Below are positions 9,492 through 18,242 of a DNA stretch of 64,000 nucleotides, piece after piece. The notes under the pieces were generated by a model. The model saw only the letters and a program-made list of their open reading frames with translations. It made no database searches and was not told the DNA's origin. Both the position numbers and the translations under genes were made by a program. The first letter of the stretch is position 1. Each line of letters opens with the position of its first letter. Where the stretch lies: the NCBI GenBank assembly GCA_022509165.1, contig JAFLTT010000012.1:33097-97096 (forward strand). The letters are read 5' to 3'. Origin of the DNA: Muribaculaceae bacterium. GTDB taxonomy: Bacteria; Bacteroidota; Bacteroidia; Bacteroidales; Muribaculaceae.

Positions 9492-9499
9492 TACCTTTG
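9492..9499 (+). promoter_or_regulatory. possible -7 box for the rpsM (alpha) part of the cluster
   Basis: TACCTTTG matches the Bacteroidetes -7 consensus TAnnTTTG and lies 22 bases before the rpsM ATG. The best -33-like element (TTTA at 9464-9467) is too far away at 24 bases. An internal promoter at the start of the alpha segment is plausible but unproven. Confidence 0.4.
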
Positions 9500-9521
9500 C
9501 AAAATAATTCAGAAATAAAGT

Positions 9522-9902
9522 ATGGCAGTAAGAATAGTTGGCGTTGATTTGCCGCAAAACAAGAGGGGAGAGATAGCCCTCACTTATATCTACGGCATAG
9601 GCCGTAGCGCCGCAAAGACCATCTTGAACAAGGCAGGCGTAGACCTTGACAAGAAGGTGCAGGATTGGACGGATGCAGAGGCAGCCGCCGTTCGTGAAGT
9701 GATACAGAATGAATATAAAGTGGAAGGAGACCTTCGCAGCGAGGTTCAGCTCAACATCAAGCGCCTTATGGACATAGGCTGCTACAGAGGTATCCGCCAC
9801 AGAATCGGTCTGCCGGTGAGAGGACAGAGCACAAAGAATAATGCCCGTACCCGCAAAGGCCGCAAGAAGACAGTTGCTAATAAGAAGAAAGCTACTAAAT
9901 AA
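9522..9902 (+). CDS. rpsM: 30S ribosomal protein S13
   Basis: A 126-residue protein ([20 protein letters not shown]) with the helix-two-turn-helix region ([14 protein letters not shown]) and the conserved [20 protein letters not shown] plus a basic tail. S13 contacts the P-site tRNA and bridges to L5. It starts the alpha-operon gene order rpsM-rpsK-rpsD-rpoA-rplQ. Confidence 0.98.
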   Translation: MAVRIVGVDLPQNKRGEIALTYIYGIGRSAAKTILNKAGVDLDKKVQDWTDAEAAAVREVIQNEYKVEGDLRSEVQLNIKRLMDIGCYRGIRHRIGLPVRGQSTKNNARTRKGRKKTVANKKKATK

Positions 9903-9911
9903 AATTAAAGT

Positions 9912-10301
9912 ATGGCAAAAAAGACAGTCGCAGCGAAGAAGAGAAATGTCAAAGTTGACGCCAACGGTCAGCTACATGTACATAGCTCCTTCAACAATAT
10001 CATTGTGTGTCTTGCCAATAGCGAAGGCCAGGTTATCTCCTGGAGTTCAGCAGGCAAGATGGGATTCAGGGGCAGTAAGAAGAACACCCCCTATGCAGCA
10101 CAGATGGCAGCCCAGGATTGTGCAAAGACCGCCTACGACCTTGGCCTGAGGAAGGTGAAGGCATATGTGAAGGGTCCGGGCAATGGCCGTGAGAGCGCAA
10201 TCAGAACCGTGCATGGCGCCGGCATAGAAGTAACAGAAATAGTAGACGTGACTCCGCTACCTCACAACGGATGTCGCCCACCCAAAAGAAGAAGAGTTTA
10301 A
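9912..10301 (+). CDS. rpsK: 30S ribosomal protein S11
   Basis: A 129-residue protein with the S11 core ([39 protein letters not shown]) and the C-terminal signature [17 protein letters not shown]11 lines the platform near the E-site mRNA. It lies 9 bases after rpsM and is followed by a 121-base non-coding spacer. Confidence 0.98.
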   Translation: MAKKTVAAKKRNVKVDANGQLHVHSSFNNIIVCLANSEGQVISWSSAGKMGFRGSKKNTPYAAQMAAQDCAKTAYDLGLRKVKAYVKGPGNGRESAIRTVHGAGIEVTEIVDVTPLPHNGCRPPKRRRV

Positions 10302-10422
10302 CCCATAGACACTTCAACGTCTTTTCTGAATGTGAAATTTGGCTGTGTGTAAACTTTCTCTCCACGGCCAGCGGCTGCACTAAGGAAAAGACAAGATGTC
10401 CACTTTAATTAAATAAAAGAAA
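10302..10422 (+). promoter_or_regulatory. structured leader candidate upstream of rpsD
   Basis: A 121-base non-coding spacer in a tight operon. GTCTTTTC at 10319-10326 is exactly complementary to GAAAAGAC at 10385-10392, giving an 8-bp helix that closes an internal region holding a second possible stem (GGCTGTG with CACGGCC, one G-U pair). The helix ends about 30 bases before the rpsD ATG. S4 is an autoregulator in both E. coli and Bacillus, so an S4-binding leader is a reasonable hypothesis. Confidence 0.45.
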
Positions 10423-11028
10423 ATGGCAAGATACACAGGTCCCAAGACCAAAATCGCCCGTAAATTTGGCGAAGCTATCTTCGGTGAGGATAAAATTCTG
10501 GCAAAAAGGAATTTCCCGCCGGGTCAACACGGCCAAAACCGTAGAAGAAAAGTATCTGAATATGGTACTCAGCTTCGTGAGAAACAGAAGGCAAAATATA
10601 TGTACGGCGTATTGGAACGTCAGTTCCGCAACCTGTTTGATAAAGCAGCACGCACAAAAGGTATCACCGGTGAGGTGCTCCTTCAGTTGCTTGAGAGCCG
10701 TCTTGACAATGTAGTATATCGTCTCGGAATTGCCCCCACTCGTCCGGCAGCCCGCCAGATCGTGCTTCACAAGCATGTGACAGTGAATGGCAAGGTAGTG
10801 AACATTCCTTCCTACCAGGTGAAACCCGGAGATGTAGTGGCTGTAAGAGAGAAATCCAAATCACTCGAAGTGATAGCCGATGCTTTGGCAGGTTTCAATC
10901 ATAGCAAATACCCATGGATTGAATGGGATGAGAGAGTGAAGGGCGGAAAATTCCTCCATATGCCCCAGAGAGCCGATATTCCTGAAAACATCAAGGAACA
11001 ATTGATCGTCGAGTTGTATTCTAAATAA
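10423..11028 (+). CDS. rpsD: 30S ribosomal protein S4
   Basis: A 201-residue protein ([20 protein letters not shown]) with the S4 N-terminal region and the S4 RNA-binding domain ([20 protein letters not shown] and [20 protein letters not shown]). No zinc-binding cysteines are seen. S4 starts assembly of the 16S 5' domain and regulates its own operon in other bacteria. It is preceded by a structured spacer. Confidence 0.98.
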   Translation: MARYTGPKTKIARKFGEAIFGEDKILAKRNFPPGQHGQNRRRKVSEYGTQLREKQKAKYMYGVLERQFRNLFDKAARTKGITGEVLLQLLESRLDNVVYRLGIAPTRPAARQIVLHKHVTVNGKVVNIPSYQVKPGDVVAVREKSKSLEVIADALAGFNHSKYPWIEWDERVKGGKFLHMPQRADIPENIKEQLIVELYSK

Positions 11029-11044
11029 TAAAGGATAAAGACCC

Positions 11045-12043
11045 ATGCCAATTTTAGCATTTCAAAAACCCGACAAGGTCATCATGCTCGAATCCGACAA
11101 TAAGTTCGGTAAGTTTGAGTTCAGACCTTTGGAGCCGGGGTATGGGCAGACAATCGGAAATGCCCTCCGTAGAATCTTATTGTCGTCGCTTGGCGGCTAT
11201 GCCATCTGTTCCATCAAGATAGATGGGGTGAACCACGAGCTTGACACGATTCCCGGTGTGCGTCAGGATGTCACAAACATTATCCTCAATCTGAAGCAGG
11301 TAAGATTCAAGCAGCTTGTGCCCGACCAGGAAACTGAGAAGGGAGTAATAGAGGTGGCCAACACCGACGTGGTGACAGCCGGCGACCTTGGCAAGGTGCT
11401 CAGCAATTTCGAGGTTTTGAACCCGGAATTGGAGATATGCAGACTCGACCCCAAGAGCGGCTTCCGCATGGAATTCACCGTGAACAAAGGTCGCGGCTGG
11501 GTACCTGCAGACGAGAACCGTGAAATACTGGGCGATTCCGATCCTGCTGTGATAGCAATCGACTCAATCTACACACCGATAAAGAATGTGAAATATTCGG
11601 TAGAGAATTACCGTGTAGAGCAGAAGACCGACTATGAGAAGCTTTTGATAGAGGTGCTCACCGATGGCTCTATTCAGCCGCAGGATGCACTCAAAGAGGC
11701 CTCCAAGATTCTGATCTATCATTTCATGCTCTTTAGCGATGAGAAGATAGCCATTGAAACTCCCACCGAAAATGAGGTAGACGAATTTGACGAGGAAGTG
11801 CTCCACATGCGTCAGTTGCTTAAGAGCAAACTCACCGACATGGATCTGTCAGTGCGTGCCCTCAACTGCCTGAAGAGCGCAGAAGTGGAAACATTGGCAC
11901 AGCTTGTGGCATTTAATAAGAATGACTTGCTCAAATTCAGGAATTTCGGAAGGAAGTCGCTCACAGAGCTCGACGAACTCCTTGCCAACCATAACCTGAG
12001 TTTCGGTATGGACATATCAAAGTATAAATTAGATAAAGAATAA
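11045..12043 (+). CDS. rpoA: DNA-directed RNA polymerase subunit alpha
   Basis: A 332-residue protein. The N-terminal domain carries the dimerisation and assembly motifs ([25 protein letters not shown]... [17 protein letters not shown]). The C-terminal domain (about residues 255-325) has helix-hairpin-helix segments [20 protein letters not shown] and [12 protein letters not shown], the DNA- and activator-contacting surface. It lies between rpsD and rplQ as in nearly all bacteria. Confidence 0.98.
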   Translation: MPILAFQKPDKVIMLESDNKFGKFEFRPLEPGYGQTIGNALRRILLSSLGGYAICSIKIDGVNHELDTIPGVRQDVTNIILNLKQVRFKQLVPDQETEKGVIEVANTDVVTAGDLGKVLSNFEVLNPELEICRLDPKSGFRMEFTVNKGRGWVPADENREILGDSDPAVIAIDSIYTPIKNVKYSVENYRVEQKTDYEKLLIEVLTDGSIQPQDALKEASKILIYHFMLFSDEKIAIETPTENEVDEFDEEVLHMRQLLKSKLTDMDLSVRALNCLKSAEVETLAQLVAFNKNDLLKFRNFGRKSLTELDELLANHNLSFGMDISKYKLDKE

Positions 12044-12049
12044 TCCGAG

Positions 12050-12652
12050 ATGAGACATAATAAAAAATTCAACCACCTCAGTCGTAAGAAGGCTCACCGT
12101 GAGGCATTATTGAGCAATCTCACCATCTCCCTCATCCTGCACAAGAGGATCTTCACGACTTTGGCAAAGGCAAAAGCCTTGCGTGTGTATGCAGAGCCGC
12201 TGATCACACGATGCAAGACTGACAACATGGCGAACCGTCGTCTTGTTTTCAGCCACCTTCAGAACAAAGAGGCAGTGAAGGAACTTTTCGGTGTGGTTGC
12301 AGAGAAGGTTGCCGACCGTCCGGGCGGATACACCCGTATTCTTAAGACAGTGCACCGTCTTGGTGACAACGCTGAGATGGCCATGATAGAACTTGTAGAC
12401 TTCAATGAACTAATGCTCAATGAGAAAGCAGCGAAGAAAGAAAAGACTACAAGAAGAAGCCGCAGAAAGAAGAGTTCCACTGAAGCTGCTCCCGTAGCAG
12501 AAGCACCGAAAGCAGAAGCACCTGTTGAGGAAGCACCGAAAGCTGAAGAAGCTCCAAAAGCTGAGGCTCCTGTAGAAGAGGCACCTAAGGCTGAGGCTCC
12601 TGTAGAGGAAGCTTCTAAAGCAGAAGAGACTGACGCTCCCGCTGAGAAATAA
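12050..12652 (+). CDS. rplQ: 50S ribosomal protein L17 with acidic repeat tail
   Basis: A 200-residue protein. Residues 1 to about 125 are the L17 domain ([35 protein letters not shown] [29 protein letters not shown]). The last 60 or so residues are a low-complexity tail of Pro, Ala, Glu and Lys built from repeats of a unit like [10 protein letters not shown]. Bacteroidetes L17 often has such an extension, but the repeat array is variable. It ends the cluster and is followed by a terminator. Confidence 0.96.
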   Translation: MRHNKKFNHLSRKKAHREALLSNLTISLILHKRIFTTLAKAKALRVYAEPLITRCKTDNMANRRLVFSHLQNKEAVKELFGVVAEKVADRPGGYTRILKTVHRLGDNAEMAMIELVDFNELMLNEKAAKKEKTTRRSRRKKSSTEAAPVAEAPKAEAPVEEAPKAEEAPKAEAPVEEAPKAEAPVEEASKAEETDAPAEK

Positions 12653-12676
12653 CATATCATATCATTATAATTTGGA

Positions 12677-12711
12677 AGATGCGCAAGACAACCCTTGTGC
12701 ATCTTTTTTTT
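12677..12711 (+). terminator. intrinsic terminator after rplQ
   Basis: AGATGCGCAAG and CTTGTGCATCT form an 11-bp stem with one G-U pair around a short loop, followed by a run of eight T. It closes the ribosomal protein cluster. Confidence 0.9.
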
Positions 12712-12744
12712 ATATGGCACAAATGGGTCTTAAATGTGCCGTTT

Positions 12745-12776
12745 TTTGTCGGAATGAGGGCATTTATTTAAATTCG
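12745..12776 (+). promoter_or_regulatory. promoter for cardiolipin synthase
   Basis: TTTG (12745-12748), a 20-base spacer and TAAATTCG (12769-12776), one mismatch from the -7 consensus TAnnTTTG. The start site would fall within a few bases of the ATG at 12784, so the mRNA may have almost no leader. Confidence 0.5.
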
Positions 12777-12783
12777 CTTAGTA

Positions 12784-14229
12784 ATGAGACTGCCGGAAAC
12801 CGTTCATCTTAGCACCTGGTTTATATTTCTGGCTATCTGCTTCTATTTCATCATAATCATCATTTCGGTGACTGTGGTGCTGAAGGAGAACCGGAACCCA
12901 ATTCGTGCGCTCTCATGGGTAATTGCTCTTATTTTCCTGCCCGGCATCGGTCTGATATTCTACCTGTTTTTCGGTCGAAGCCTTCGAGGTGAAATGCTTT
13001 CCTTGAAAAACCGTAGAAGGCTCCAACATTCTTTTGAACCGTACGGAGTAAAACTCCAGGATACGGATATGCGGAAGGAGCAGAAAAATCTTGTGATTCT
13101 GGCTTCGCAGGTATGTGGTTACCCTCTTACATGCAATAATGAAGTGGAGATAATCACTGATGGTGCCACAAAGTTTGAAACCCTGAAGAAAGACCTTGAG
13201 GCAGCAAAGAGTTCGATTTACCTCCAATACTATATATTTTTAGATGATAAGATAGGGCAGGAGATAGCCGGCATCCTTGAACGAAAAGCGAGGGAAGGCG
13301 TAGAAGTAAAGGTGATCTATGATCATGTGGGAAGTTTTTCAGCCAGCAACAGCTTTTTCAAGAAGATGAAAGACTCCGGTATAGAGGTTCACCCTTTCTT
13401 CAGGGTAAATTTCCCTCAGTTTGCCAACCGAATCAACTGGCGCAACCATAGGAAGATAGTGGTGATAGACGGCAGGACCGGATATATAGGGGGAATGAAC
13501 ATCGCCGACCGGTATGCGTATGGCAACGGAAAGAACAAAGAGTTGTGGCGCGATACTCATTTCAGGGTGAGGGGAGATATTGTAGAGTCGCTGTTACACA
13601 GTTTTCTTGTGGACTGGAATTTCCGGAAGAAAGAGCCCTATTTCCCGGCGTTGCCGCCAAGGCAGGATCTTATCCGGAACAAGAAAGGGATACAACTTGT
13701 GACCGGAGGCCCTATAAGTACCTGGGATAATCTCTCCCTGATGTTTCTGAAAGCGATTACAAGTGCCAAAAGACTGATTTGGATACAGACTCCTTACTTC
13801 CTGCCTACAGATGCCTTGTTCAATGCTCTTCAGGCGGCTGCACTTGCCAATATAGACGTGAGGATAATGATGCCTGCCAAAACCGACAGTATGCTTTTGC
13901 ATTATGCGTCATTCTCCTACATCTCTCAGAGTCTGGCTGCAGGAATAAAGATATATCTCTATAAGCCCGGGATGCTCCATGCAAAGTCGATGGTGATTGA
14001 TGATGATCTGGTGACTGCCGGTTCCACAAACTTCGATTTCAGAAGTTTTGAAAACAATTTTGAATGTAACCTTTTCATTCACGATGCCGAGCTCAATGCC
14101 CGCATGCGCGACATCTTTTATTCAGACATGAAAGACTGCGAGAAATTGCAGAAGGAAAAATGGAAGAAAAGGCCATTGGGCCACCGTTTCCTGGAGTCGT
14201 TGCTCAGGCTCGTGTCTCCTATTCTTTAA
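12784..14229 (+). CDS. cls: cardiolipin synthase, phospholipase D family
   Basis: A 481-residue membrane enzyme that joins phosphatidylglycerol molecules into cardiolipin. Two N-terminal transmembrane segments (about residues 10-30 and 39-60, the second ending FYLFFGRSLRG) are followed by two PLD domains. The HxKxxxxD motifs are HRKIVVID (H222, K224, D229) and HAKSMVID (H399, K401, D406), each followed by the G/S-containing segment (GGMN, GSTNFD). Length agrees with the family. It is transcribed alone from its own promoter and ends convergent with the DUF3109 gene. Confidence 0.96.
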   Translation: MRLPETVHLSTWFIFLAICFYFIIIIISVTVVLKENRNPIRALSWVIALIFLPGIGLIFYLFFGRSLRGEMLSLKNRRRLQHSFEPYGVKLQDTDMRKEQKNLVILASQVCGYPLTCNNEVEIITDGATKFETLKKDLEAAKSSIYLQYYIFLDDKIGQEIAGILERKAREGVEVKVIYDHVGSFSASNSFFKKMKDSGIEVHPFFRVNFPQFANRINWRNHRKIVVIDGRTGYIGGMNIADRYAYGNGKNKELWRDTHFRVRGDIVESLLHSFLVDWNFRKKEPYFPALPPRQDLIRNKKGIQLVTGGPISTWDNLSLMFLKAITSAKRLIWIQTPYFLPTDALFNALQAAALANIDVRIMMPAKTDSMLLHYASFSYISQSLAAGIKIYLYKPGMLHAKSMVIDDDLVTAGSTNFDFRSFENNFECNLFIHDAELNARMRDIFYSDMKDCEKLQKEKWKKRPLGHRFLESLLRLVSPIL

Positions 14230-14275
14230 AGTGTTACAAATTTTCCGCGTACTGCAAAAAGAAGATAAGGCTTTA

Positions 14276-14857
14276 CTATTCCCGGTTGTGTCGCAGCCAT
14301 TCTTTAGCCACTCTTTCCAGTTCGTCGTACCATTCCTGACCGAATCTCCTCACAAGTGGACCTTTGAGGAACTCATATGCCCTTACACCCAATTTTTTGC
14401 CATTTTTCTCAGCCGGGGCACAAATTTTCCATCGATGAAGATTGACAGCGGTCATATTCCCGACTTTGCTCAGCCTCACAGGATAAAGGAAACAGGAAGA
14501 GGGCTTAAGATGAGGTAACTTACCCTCGCGGCATCCCTTTTCCAGGGCACAAAGGCATATACCTTCTGAATCGAAAGTAGTGAAAGCGCAGTTTGAACCC
14601 TCCACCAGAGTTGTGACCAGATCGCCGTCGGCATCATAGTATGCCGAACCATCTTCGGAAATGGCTTTTTGTCCTCCGGGAGTGAGAAGCGGAAGAATCT
14701 GATCCATATTACGGTCGATCATTTCTTTCTCCTCCAATGAAATAGGTGCTCCGGCGTCGCCATCGATGCAGCACTGGCCTTTACAGGCTTTTAAATCGCA
14801 AACAAAATAGCGTTCTATAAGGTCTTGAGAGACCAAAGTATCTTGTATTAGAAACAT
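14276..14857 (-). CDS. DUF3109 family cysteine-rich protein
   Basis: A 193-residue protein of a family common in Bacteroidetes with no assigned biochemical role. The N-terminal cysteine cluster CDLKACKGQCC (about residues 20-30) resembles the CxxxCxxCC metal or Fe-S cluster motif of YkgJ-like proteins. More cysteines follow (CAF, CLCALEKGC, SCFLYP, ICAP), so a metal centre is likely. The ATG at 14857 agrees with family members (MFLIQDTLVS). A -7 box lies only 5 bases upstream, so the transcript may be leaderless. Confidence 0.85.
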   Translation of the reverse strand: MFLIQDTLVSQDLIERYFVCDLKACKGQCCIDGDAGAPISLEEKEMIDRNMDQILPLLTPGGQKAISEDGSAYYDADGDLVTTLVEGSNCAFTTFDSEGICLCALEKGCREGKLPHLKPSSCFLYPVRLSKVGNMTAVNLHRWKICAPAEKNGKKLGVRAYEFLKGPLVRRFGQEWYDELERVAKEWLRHNRE

Positions 14858-14862
14858 ATGAA

Positions 14863-14870
14863 CAAAGTTA
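14863..14870 (-). promoter_or_regulatory. -7 box of the DUF3109 gene
   Basis: On the minus strand this reads TAACTTTG, a perfect match to TAnnTTTG. No clear -33 TTTG was found at 19-21 bases. The predicted start of transcription coincides with the ATG at 14857. Confidence 0.5.
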
Positions 14871-14951
14871 ATGAAAAATTGAAAAATCCTAAAAATTAAG
14901 AATTTGTGAAAATTTTTATTGAAAAAATATTTTAAATTTACAATAAAATAC

Positions 14952-14959
14952 TAACTTTG
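14952..14959 (+). promoter_or_regulatory. -7 box of the HU gene
   Basis: TAACTTTG matches TAnnTTTG exactly and lies 24 bases before the HU ATG. The upstream 70 bases are extremely A/T-rich and lack a TTTG at the usual distance, so the -33 element is not assigned. Confidence 0.6.
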
Positions 14960-14983
14960 TAGGAAATTTAAAAATACCATACA

Positions 14984-15247
14984 ATGAATAAAGGAGATCT
15001 CATCAATGAAATCGCTGCAAAAGCCGGTCTCAACAAGGTAGCAGCAAAAGCAGCTCTTGACGCATGTTTAGAATCAATCGAGCAGGCCCTTGCCAATGAT
15101 GATACAGTAAAACTTATCGGCTTCGGTACATTCTCTATGATCAGCAAGCCGGAAAGAAGCGGTATCAACCCGCAGACAAAAGAGAAAATCACAATTGCTG
15201 CCCGCAAGACTGTGAAATTCAAACCGGCCGCAGAACTTGGCAAATAA
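14984..15247 (+). CDS. hup: HU family DNA-binding protein
   Basis: An 87-residue nucleoid protein beginning MNKGDLINEIAAKAGLNK, with the helical dimerisation body, the GFGTFSM turn and the beta-arm carrying the conserved RxGxNPQT motif (RSGINPQTKEKI). It bends DNA as a dimer and shapes the nucleoid. Typical HU-beta length. It has its own promoter and terminator and so is monocistronic. Confidence 0.97.
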   Translation: MNKGDLINEIAAKAGLNKVAAKAALDACLESIEQALANDDTVKLIGFGTFSMISKPERSGINPQTKEKITIAARKTVKFKPAAELGK

Positions 15248-15266
15248 TCCACGGGGAACAAAACAG

Positions 15267-15306
15267 AGGAGCGTTCGCGGCGAAACCGGAGCGCTCCTTT
15301 CTTTGC
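15267..15306 (+). terminator. intrinsic terminator after the HU gene
   Basis: AGGAGCG and CGCTCCT form a 7-bp stem, with a second inner pairing TTCGC/GCGAA, followed by TTTCTTT. It starts about 20 bases after the HU stop. Confidence 0.75.
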
Positions 15307-15329
15307 ATAAAAAATAGAAATTAGAAAAT

Positions 15330-17105
15330 ATGACTGTAGAGTCGATTATTTCAGAAGGGGTAGCCAAAGCCTTGAAGGCATTGTATGGAGCGGAGGTAAA
15401 TCCCCAAGATATTGTACCACAGGCCACTCGGAAAGAATTCGAAGGAAATCTAACCGTGGTGGTTTTCCCGTTTCTAAAGGTATCACATAAAAAACCTGAA
15501 GAAACGGCCACAGAAATCGGCAGTTGGCTCGAAGAAAATGTGGCGGCTGTGGAAAAATTCAATGTGGTGAAGGGATTTCTCAACATCACCATCAGTCCGG
15601 CGTTCTGGACCGGAGTGCTCAACGATATTGCCAAAGCAAAGGATTTCGGAATTAAAGAAGCCACACCGGAATCTAAACTGGTAATGGTAGAGTATTCTTC
15701 GCCCAATACCAACAAGCCACTTCACCTTGGCCATGTGAGGAACAATCTGCTTGGATATTCCTTGGCACAGATACTTAAGGCAAACGGAAACAAAGTGGTG
15801 AAGACCAATATCGTGAACGACCGGGGTATTCATATCTGCAAGTCAATGCTGGCATGGCAGAAATGGGGAGAAGGGGTGACGCCGCAAAGCAGCGGAAAGA
15901 AAGGTGACCATCTGATCGGTGATTTCTATGTAGAGTTTGACAAACACTACAAGGATGAACTGAAACAACTTATGGCAGATGGAATGACCCAGGAGGAGGC
16001 CGAGGCAGCCTCTACATTGATGAGTGAAGCCAGAGAAATGCTGAGGAAATGGGAAGCCGGAGACCCGGAAGTGAGGGAACTGTGGCAGACAATGAATGGC
16101 TGGGTGTACGAGGGTTTCGATCAGACATATAAGCGTCTTGGAGTAGACTTCGATAAGATTTATTATGAATCAGATACCTATCTGGAAGGTAAAGACCTGG
16201 TGTTGGGAGGAATAGAGTCGGGAATAATGTACAGAAAGGAGGATGGTTCGGTATGGGCTGACCTTACTCCTGACGGATTGGATCATAAGCTCTTGCTCCG
16301 TAGCGACGGCACATCAGTATATATGACTCAGGATATCGGCACCGCAAAACTCCGCTATCAGGATTATCCTATCGATAAGATGGTGTATGTAGTGGGCAAT
16401 GAGCAGAACTATCATTTCCAGGTGCTATCCTTGATTCTGGATAAGCTTGGATTTGCCTGGGGTAAGGATCTTGTGCATTTCTCATATGGAATGGTGGAGC
16501 TTCCCGAGGGAAAGATGAAATCGCGGGAAGGCACAGTGGTGGATGCCGACGACCTGATAGATAAAATGATAGGTTCGGCCAAGGAAGCCTCGGCAGAAAG
16601 GTTTGCCGATATGCCCGAAGAAGAAGCAGAGGAGGTGGCCAGAATGGTAGGTCTGGGAGCCTTGAAATATTTCCTGCTGAAGGTCGATCCCAAAAAGAAT
16701 ATGCTTTTCAATCCAAAGGAATCTATTGATTTCAATGGCAATACAGGCCCATTCCTCCAATACACCTATGCCCGCATACAATCGGTGATACGTCGAGCCG
16801 AAGAACTTCCGGAAGAGGTGCCGGGAGATGTAAAGCCGAATGAGAAGGAATCAGCTTTGATACAGAAACTGGCTGACTTCCCGAATGTGGTGAAAGAAGC
16901 AGGCGACAACTATTCACCCGCCTTGATAGCCAATTATTGCTATGACCTTGCCAAAGAGTACAATCAGTTTTATCACGATTACTCCATCCTGAAAGAGGAA
17001 GATCCTAAGGTGAAAGTGCTCAGACTTGTGCTTTCTCGGGAAGTAGGCAAAGTATTGAAAAGAGCAGCAGGGTTGTTGGGCATAGAGATGCCTGAAAGAA
17101 TGTGA
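15330..17105 (+). CDS. argS: arginyl-tRNA synthetase
   Basis: A 591-residue class I synthetase charging tRNA-Arg. Order: an N-terminal additional domain (residues 1 to about 115), the catalytic domain with the HIGH-like HLGHVRNN (preceded by EYSSPNTNKPL), the KMSK-like GKMKSREG, and the C-terminal DALR anticodon-binding domain (GPFLQYTYARIQSVIRR onward). Length is family-typical. Flanked by an upstream terminator and a short stem-loop just after its stop. Confidence 0.97.
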   Translation: MTVESIISEGVAKALKALYGAEVNPQDIVPQATRKEFEGNLTVVVFPFLKVSHKKPEETATEIGSWLEENVAAVEKFNVVKGFLNITISPAFWTGVLNDIAKAKDFGIKEATPESKLVMVEYSSPNTNKPLHLGHVRNNLLGYSLAQILKANGNKVVKTNIVNDRGIHICKSMLAWQKWGEGVTPQSSGKKGDHLIGDFYVEFDKHYKDELKQLMADGMTQEEAEAASTLMSEAREMLRKWEAGDPEVRELWQTMNGWVYEGFDQTYKRLGVDFDKIYYESDTYLEGKDLVLGGIESGIMYRKEDGSVWADLTPDGLDHKLLLRSDGTSVYMTQDIGTAKLRYQDYPIDKMVYVVGNEQNYHFQVLSLILDKLGFAWGKDLVHFSYGMVELPEGKMKSREGTVVDADDLIDKMIGSAKEASAERFADMPEEEAEEVARMVGLGALKYFLLKVDPKKNMLFNPKESIDFNGNTGPFLQYTYARIQSVIRRAEELPEEVPGDVKPNEKESALIQKLADFPNVVKEAGDNYSPALIANYCYDLAKEYNQFYHDYSILKEEDPKVKVLRLVLSREVGKVLKRAAGLLGIEMPERM

Positions 17106-17148
17106 AAAAACCGACATATCAGACAATAAACTCGGCACGGTTTTTGTT
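17106..17148 (+). terminator. probable terminator after argS
   Basis: AAAAACCG at 17106-17113 pairs with CGGTTTTT at 17138-17145 across a loop of about 24 bases. The T-rich 3' arm doubles as the U tract. The stem is A/T-rich, hence moderate confidence. Confidence 0.5.
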
Positions 17149-17231
17149 GTCTAAATAGAAAAAGTAAAGAAATCTAACATCTGCGCTTCATTGCAAGAAT
17201 AAAAAGAGATGAAGCGCACAACCTACAAAAT

Positions 17232-17951
17232 ATGGAATATAGGAATCAAAACATGACACCGCCGCCCTATTATGGGAGCAACGCCGTAACTACACAGACC
17301 AACTCTGTGATGAAGAGAGTGTATGTGCGTATGTTTGTGGGAATGCTCATATCAGCCTTTTGTGCTCTTGGAGTAGCCTCGAGCCCGGCAGCCATGAGTT
17401 TCTTTTTTAGCAATCAGATAGTTTTCTGGGGAATATTCATAGGAATGCTTGCAATGGCCTTTATACTTCCGGCCCGTCTTACAAGAATGTCCACCACCAC
17501 ATGCCTTGTGCTTTTCTGCGTATTCGCAGCAGCAATGGGTGTTTGGCTTGCCCCGATCTTCTATGTATATCGTCTGGGCACAATAGTCTATACATTCTTC
17601 ATAACCGCCGGAACGTTTGGTGCCATGTCAATTTATGGCTATTTCACCAAAACAGACTTAAGCAAATTCGGCACTTACATGATCATGGCCCTGTTTGGTC
17701 TGATAATAGCGATTGTGGTAAATATCTTCTTGAAAAGCAGTGGACTTGAATGGGTGATATCCATAGTTGGAGTGCTATTGTTTACCGGTCTTACAGCCTG
17801 GGATACCCAGATGGTTAAAAGGCTTTCAGCCGCTAACCTTGAGCCGCAACTTGCCGACAAGTTAGCCACCATGGGTGCTCTCAATCTTTATCTCGATTTC
17901 ATCAATCTCTTCCTCTTCATCCTGAGGTTTGTGGGATTGAGTAGAGACTGA
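17232..17951 (+). CDS. Bax inhibitor-1 / YccA family membrane protein
   Basis: A 239-residue polytopic protein with about seven hydrophobic segments after a short polar N terminus. The family signature is visible in TAGTFGAMSIYGYFTKTDLS and in the last part TGLTAWDTQMVKR... LNLYLDFINLFLFILRF. Bacterial BI-1 proteins are inner membrane proteins linked to calcium leak and stress; the role here is not deduced. It is followed by a repeat-filled spacer. Confidence 0.9.
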   Translation: MEYRNQNMTPPPYYGSNAVTTQTNSVMKRVYVRMFVGMLISAFCALGVASSPAAMSFFFSNQIVFWGIFIGMLAMAFILPARLTRMSTTTCLVLFCVFAAAMGVWLAPIFYVYRLGTIVYTFFITAGTFGAMSIYGYFTKTDLSKFGTYMIMALFGLIIAIVVNIFLKSSGLEWVISIVGVLLFTGLTAWDTQMVKRLSAANLEPQLADKLATMGALNLYLDFINLFLFILRFVGLSRD

Positions 17952-17953
17952 GT

Positions 17954-18109
17954 TTAAACAATAAGTATTAAACAGTAAACAATAAGTAAGTTACTTAAGT
18001 AATAAGTATACTTAAACAATAAGTATTAAACAATAAACAATAAGTAAGTTACTTAAATATAAGTGGGTTACTTAAGTAATAAGTATTGAACAGTAAATAA
18101 TAAGTAGAG
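17954..18109 (+). repeat. tandem repeat, 58-bp period, about 2.6 copies
   Basis: Copy 1 (17954-18011) and copy 2 (18012-18069) agree with one mismatch over the first 45 bases; a third, partial and more divergent copy starts at 18072. Each contains short AATAAGTA blocks and the palindrome TTACTTAAGTAA. The array lies between the BI-1 gene and the terminator at 18161. No coding frame or CRISPR organisation is seen. Confidence 0.85.
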
Positions 18110-18160
18110 CTGAGAAATACTACTCATTTGCCTCAAGAGGGGTAAAAGAAATGTTAAAAG

Positions 18161-18195
18161 AACACTTCCAAAAGGATTTTTGGGAGTGTTTTTGC
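18161..18195 (+). terminator. intrinsic terminator upstream of glycogen synthase
   Basis: AACACTTCCAAAA pairs with TTTTTGGGAGTGTT (one G-U pair) over a two-base loop, followed by TTTTGC. It lies 210 bases after the BI-1 stop, beyond the repeat array, and its T tract overlaps the -33 box of the next promoter. Confidence 0.75.
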
Positions 18196-18222
18196 TTTAT
18201 GACCGAATTTTCAGTAATTTTG
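18191..18222 (+). promoter_or_regulatory. promoter of the glycogen synthase-phosphorylase pair
   Basis: TTTG (18191-18194), a 20-base spacer and TAATTTTG (18215-18222) fit the Bacteroidetes consensus exactly. The ATG at 18243 is 20 bases further. Confidence 0.8.
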
Positions 18223-18242
18223 CGGTGTAACTTTAGGACAAA

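Noticed and set aside
9841..10149. 102-codon plus-strand frame across rpsM and rpsK
   Set aside because: Out of frame with both ribosomal proteins and without any family features.
12259..12720. 153-codon minus-strand frame across rplQ
   Set aside because: Antisense shadow of the repetitive rplQ tail; no family resemblance and the plus-strand L17 is certain.
14231..14518. 95-codon plus-strand frame
   Set aside because: Antisense to the DUF3109 gene, which has a clear cysteine-cluster signature and a promoter on the other strand.
17954..18109. CRISPR-like look of the tandem repeats
   Set aside because: Units are contiguous without unique spacers and carry mutations throughout; no cas genes nearby.
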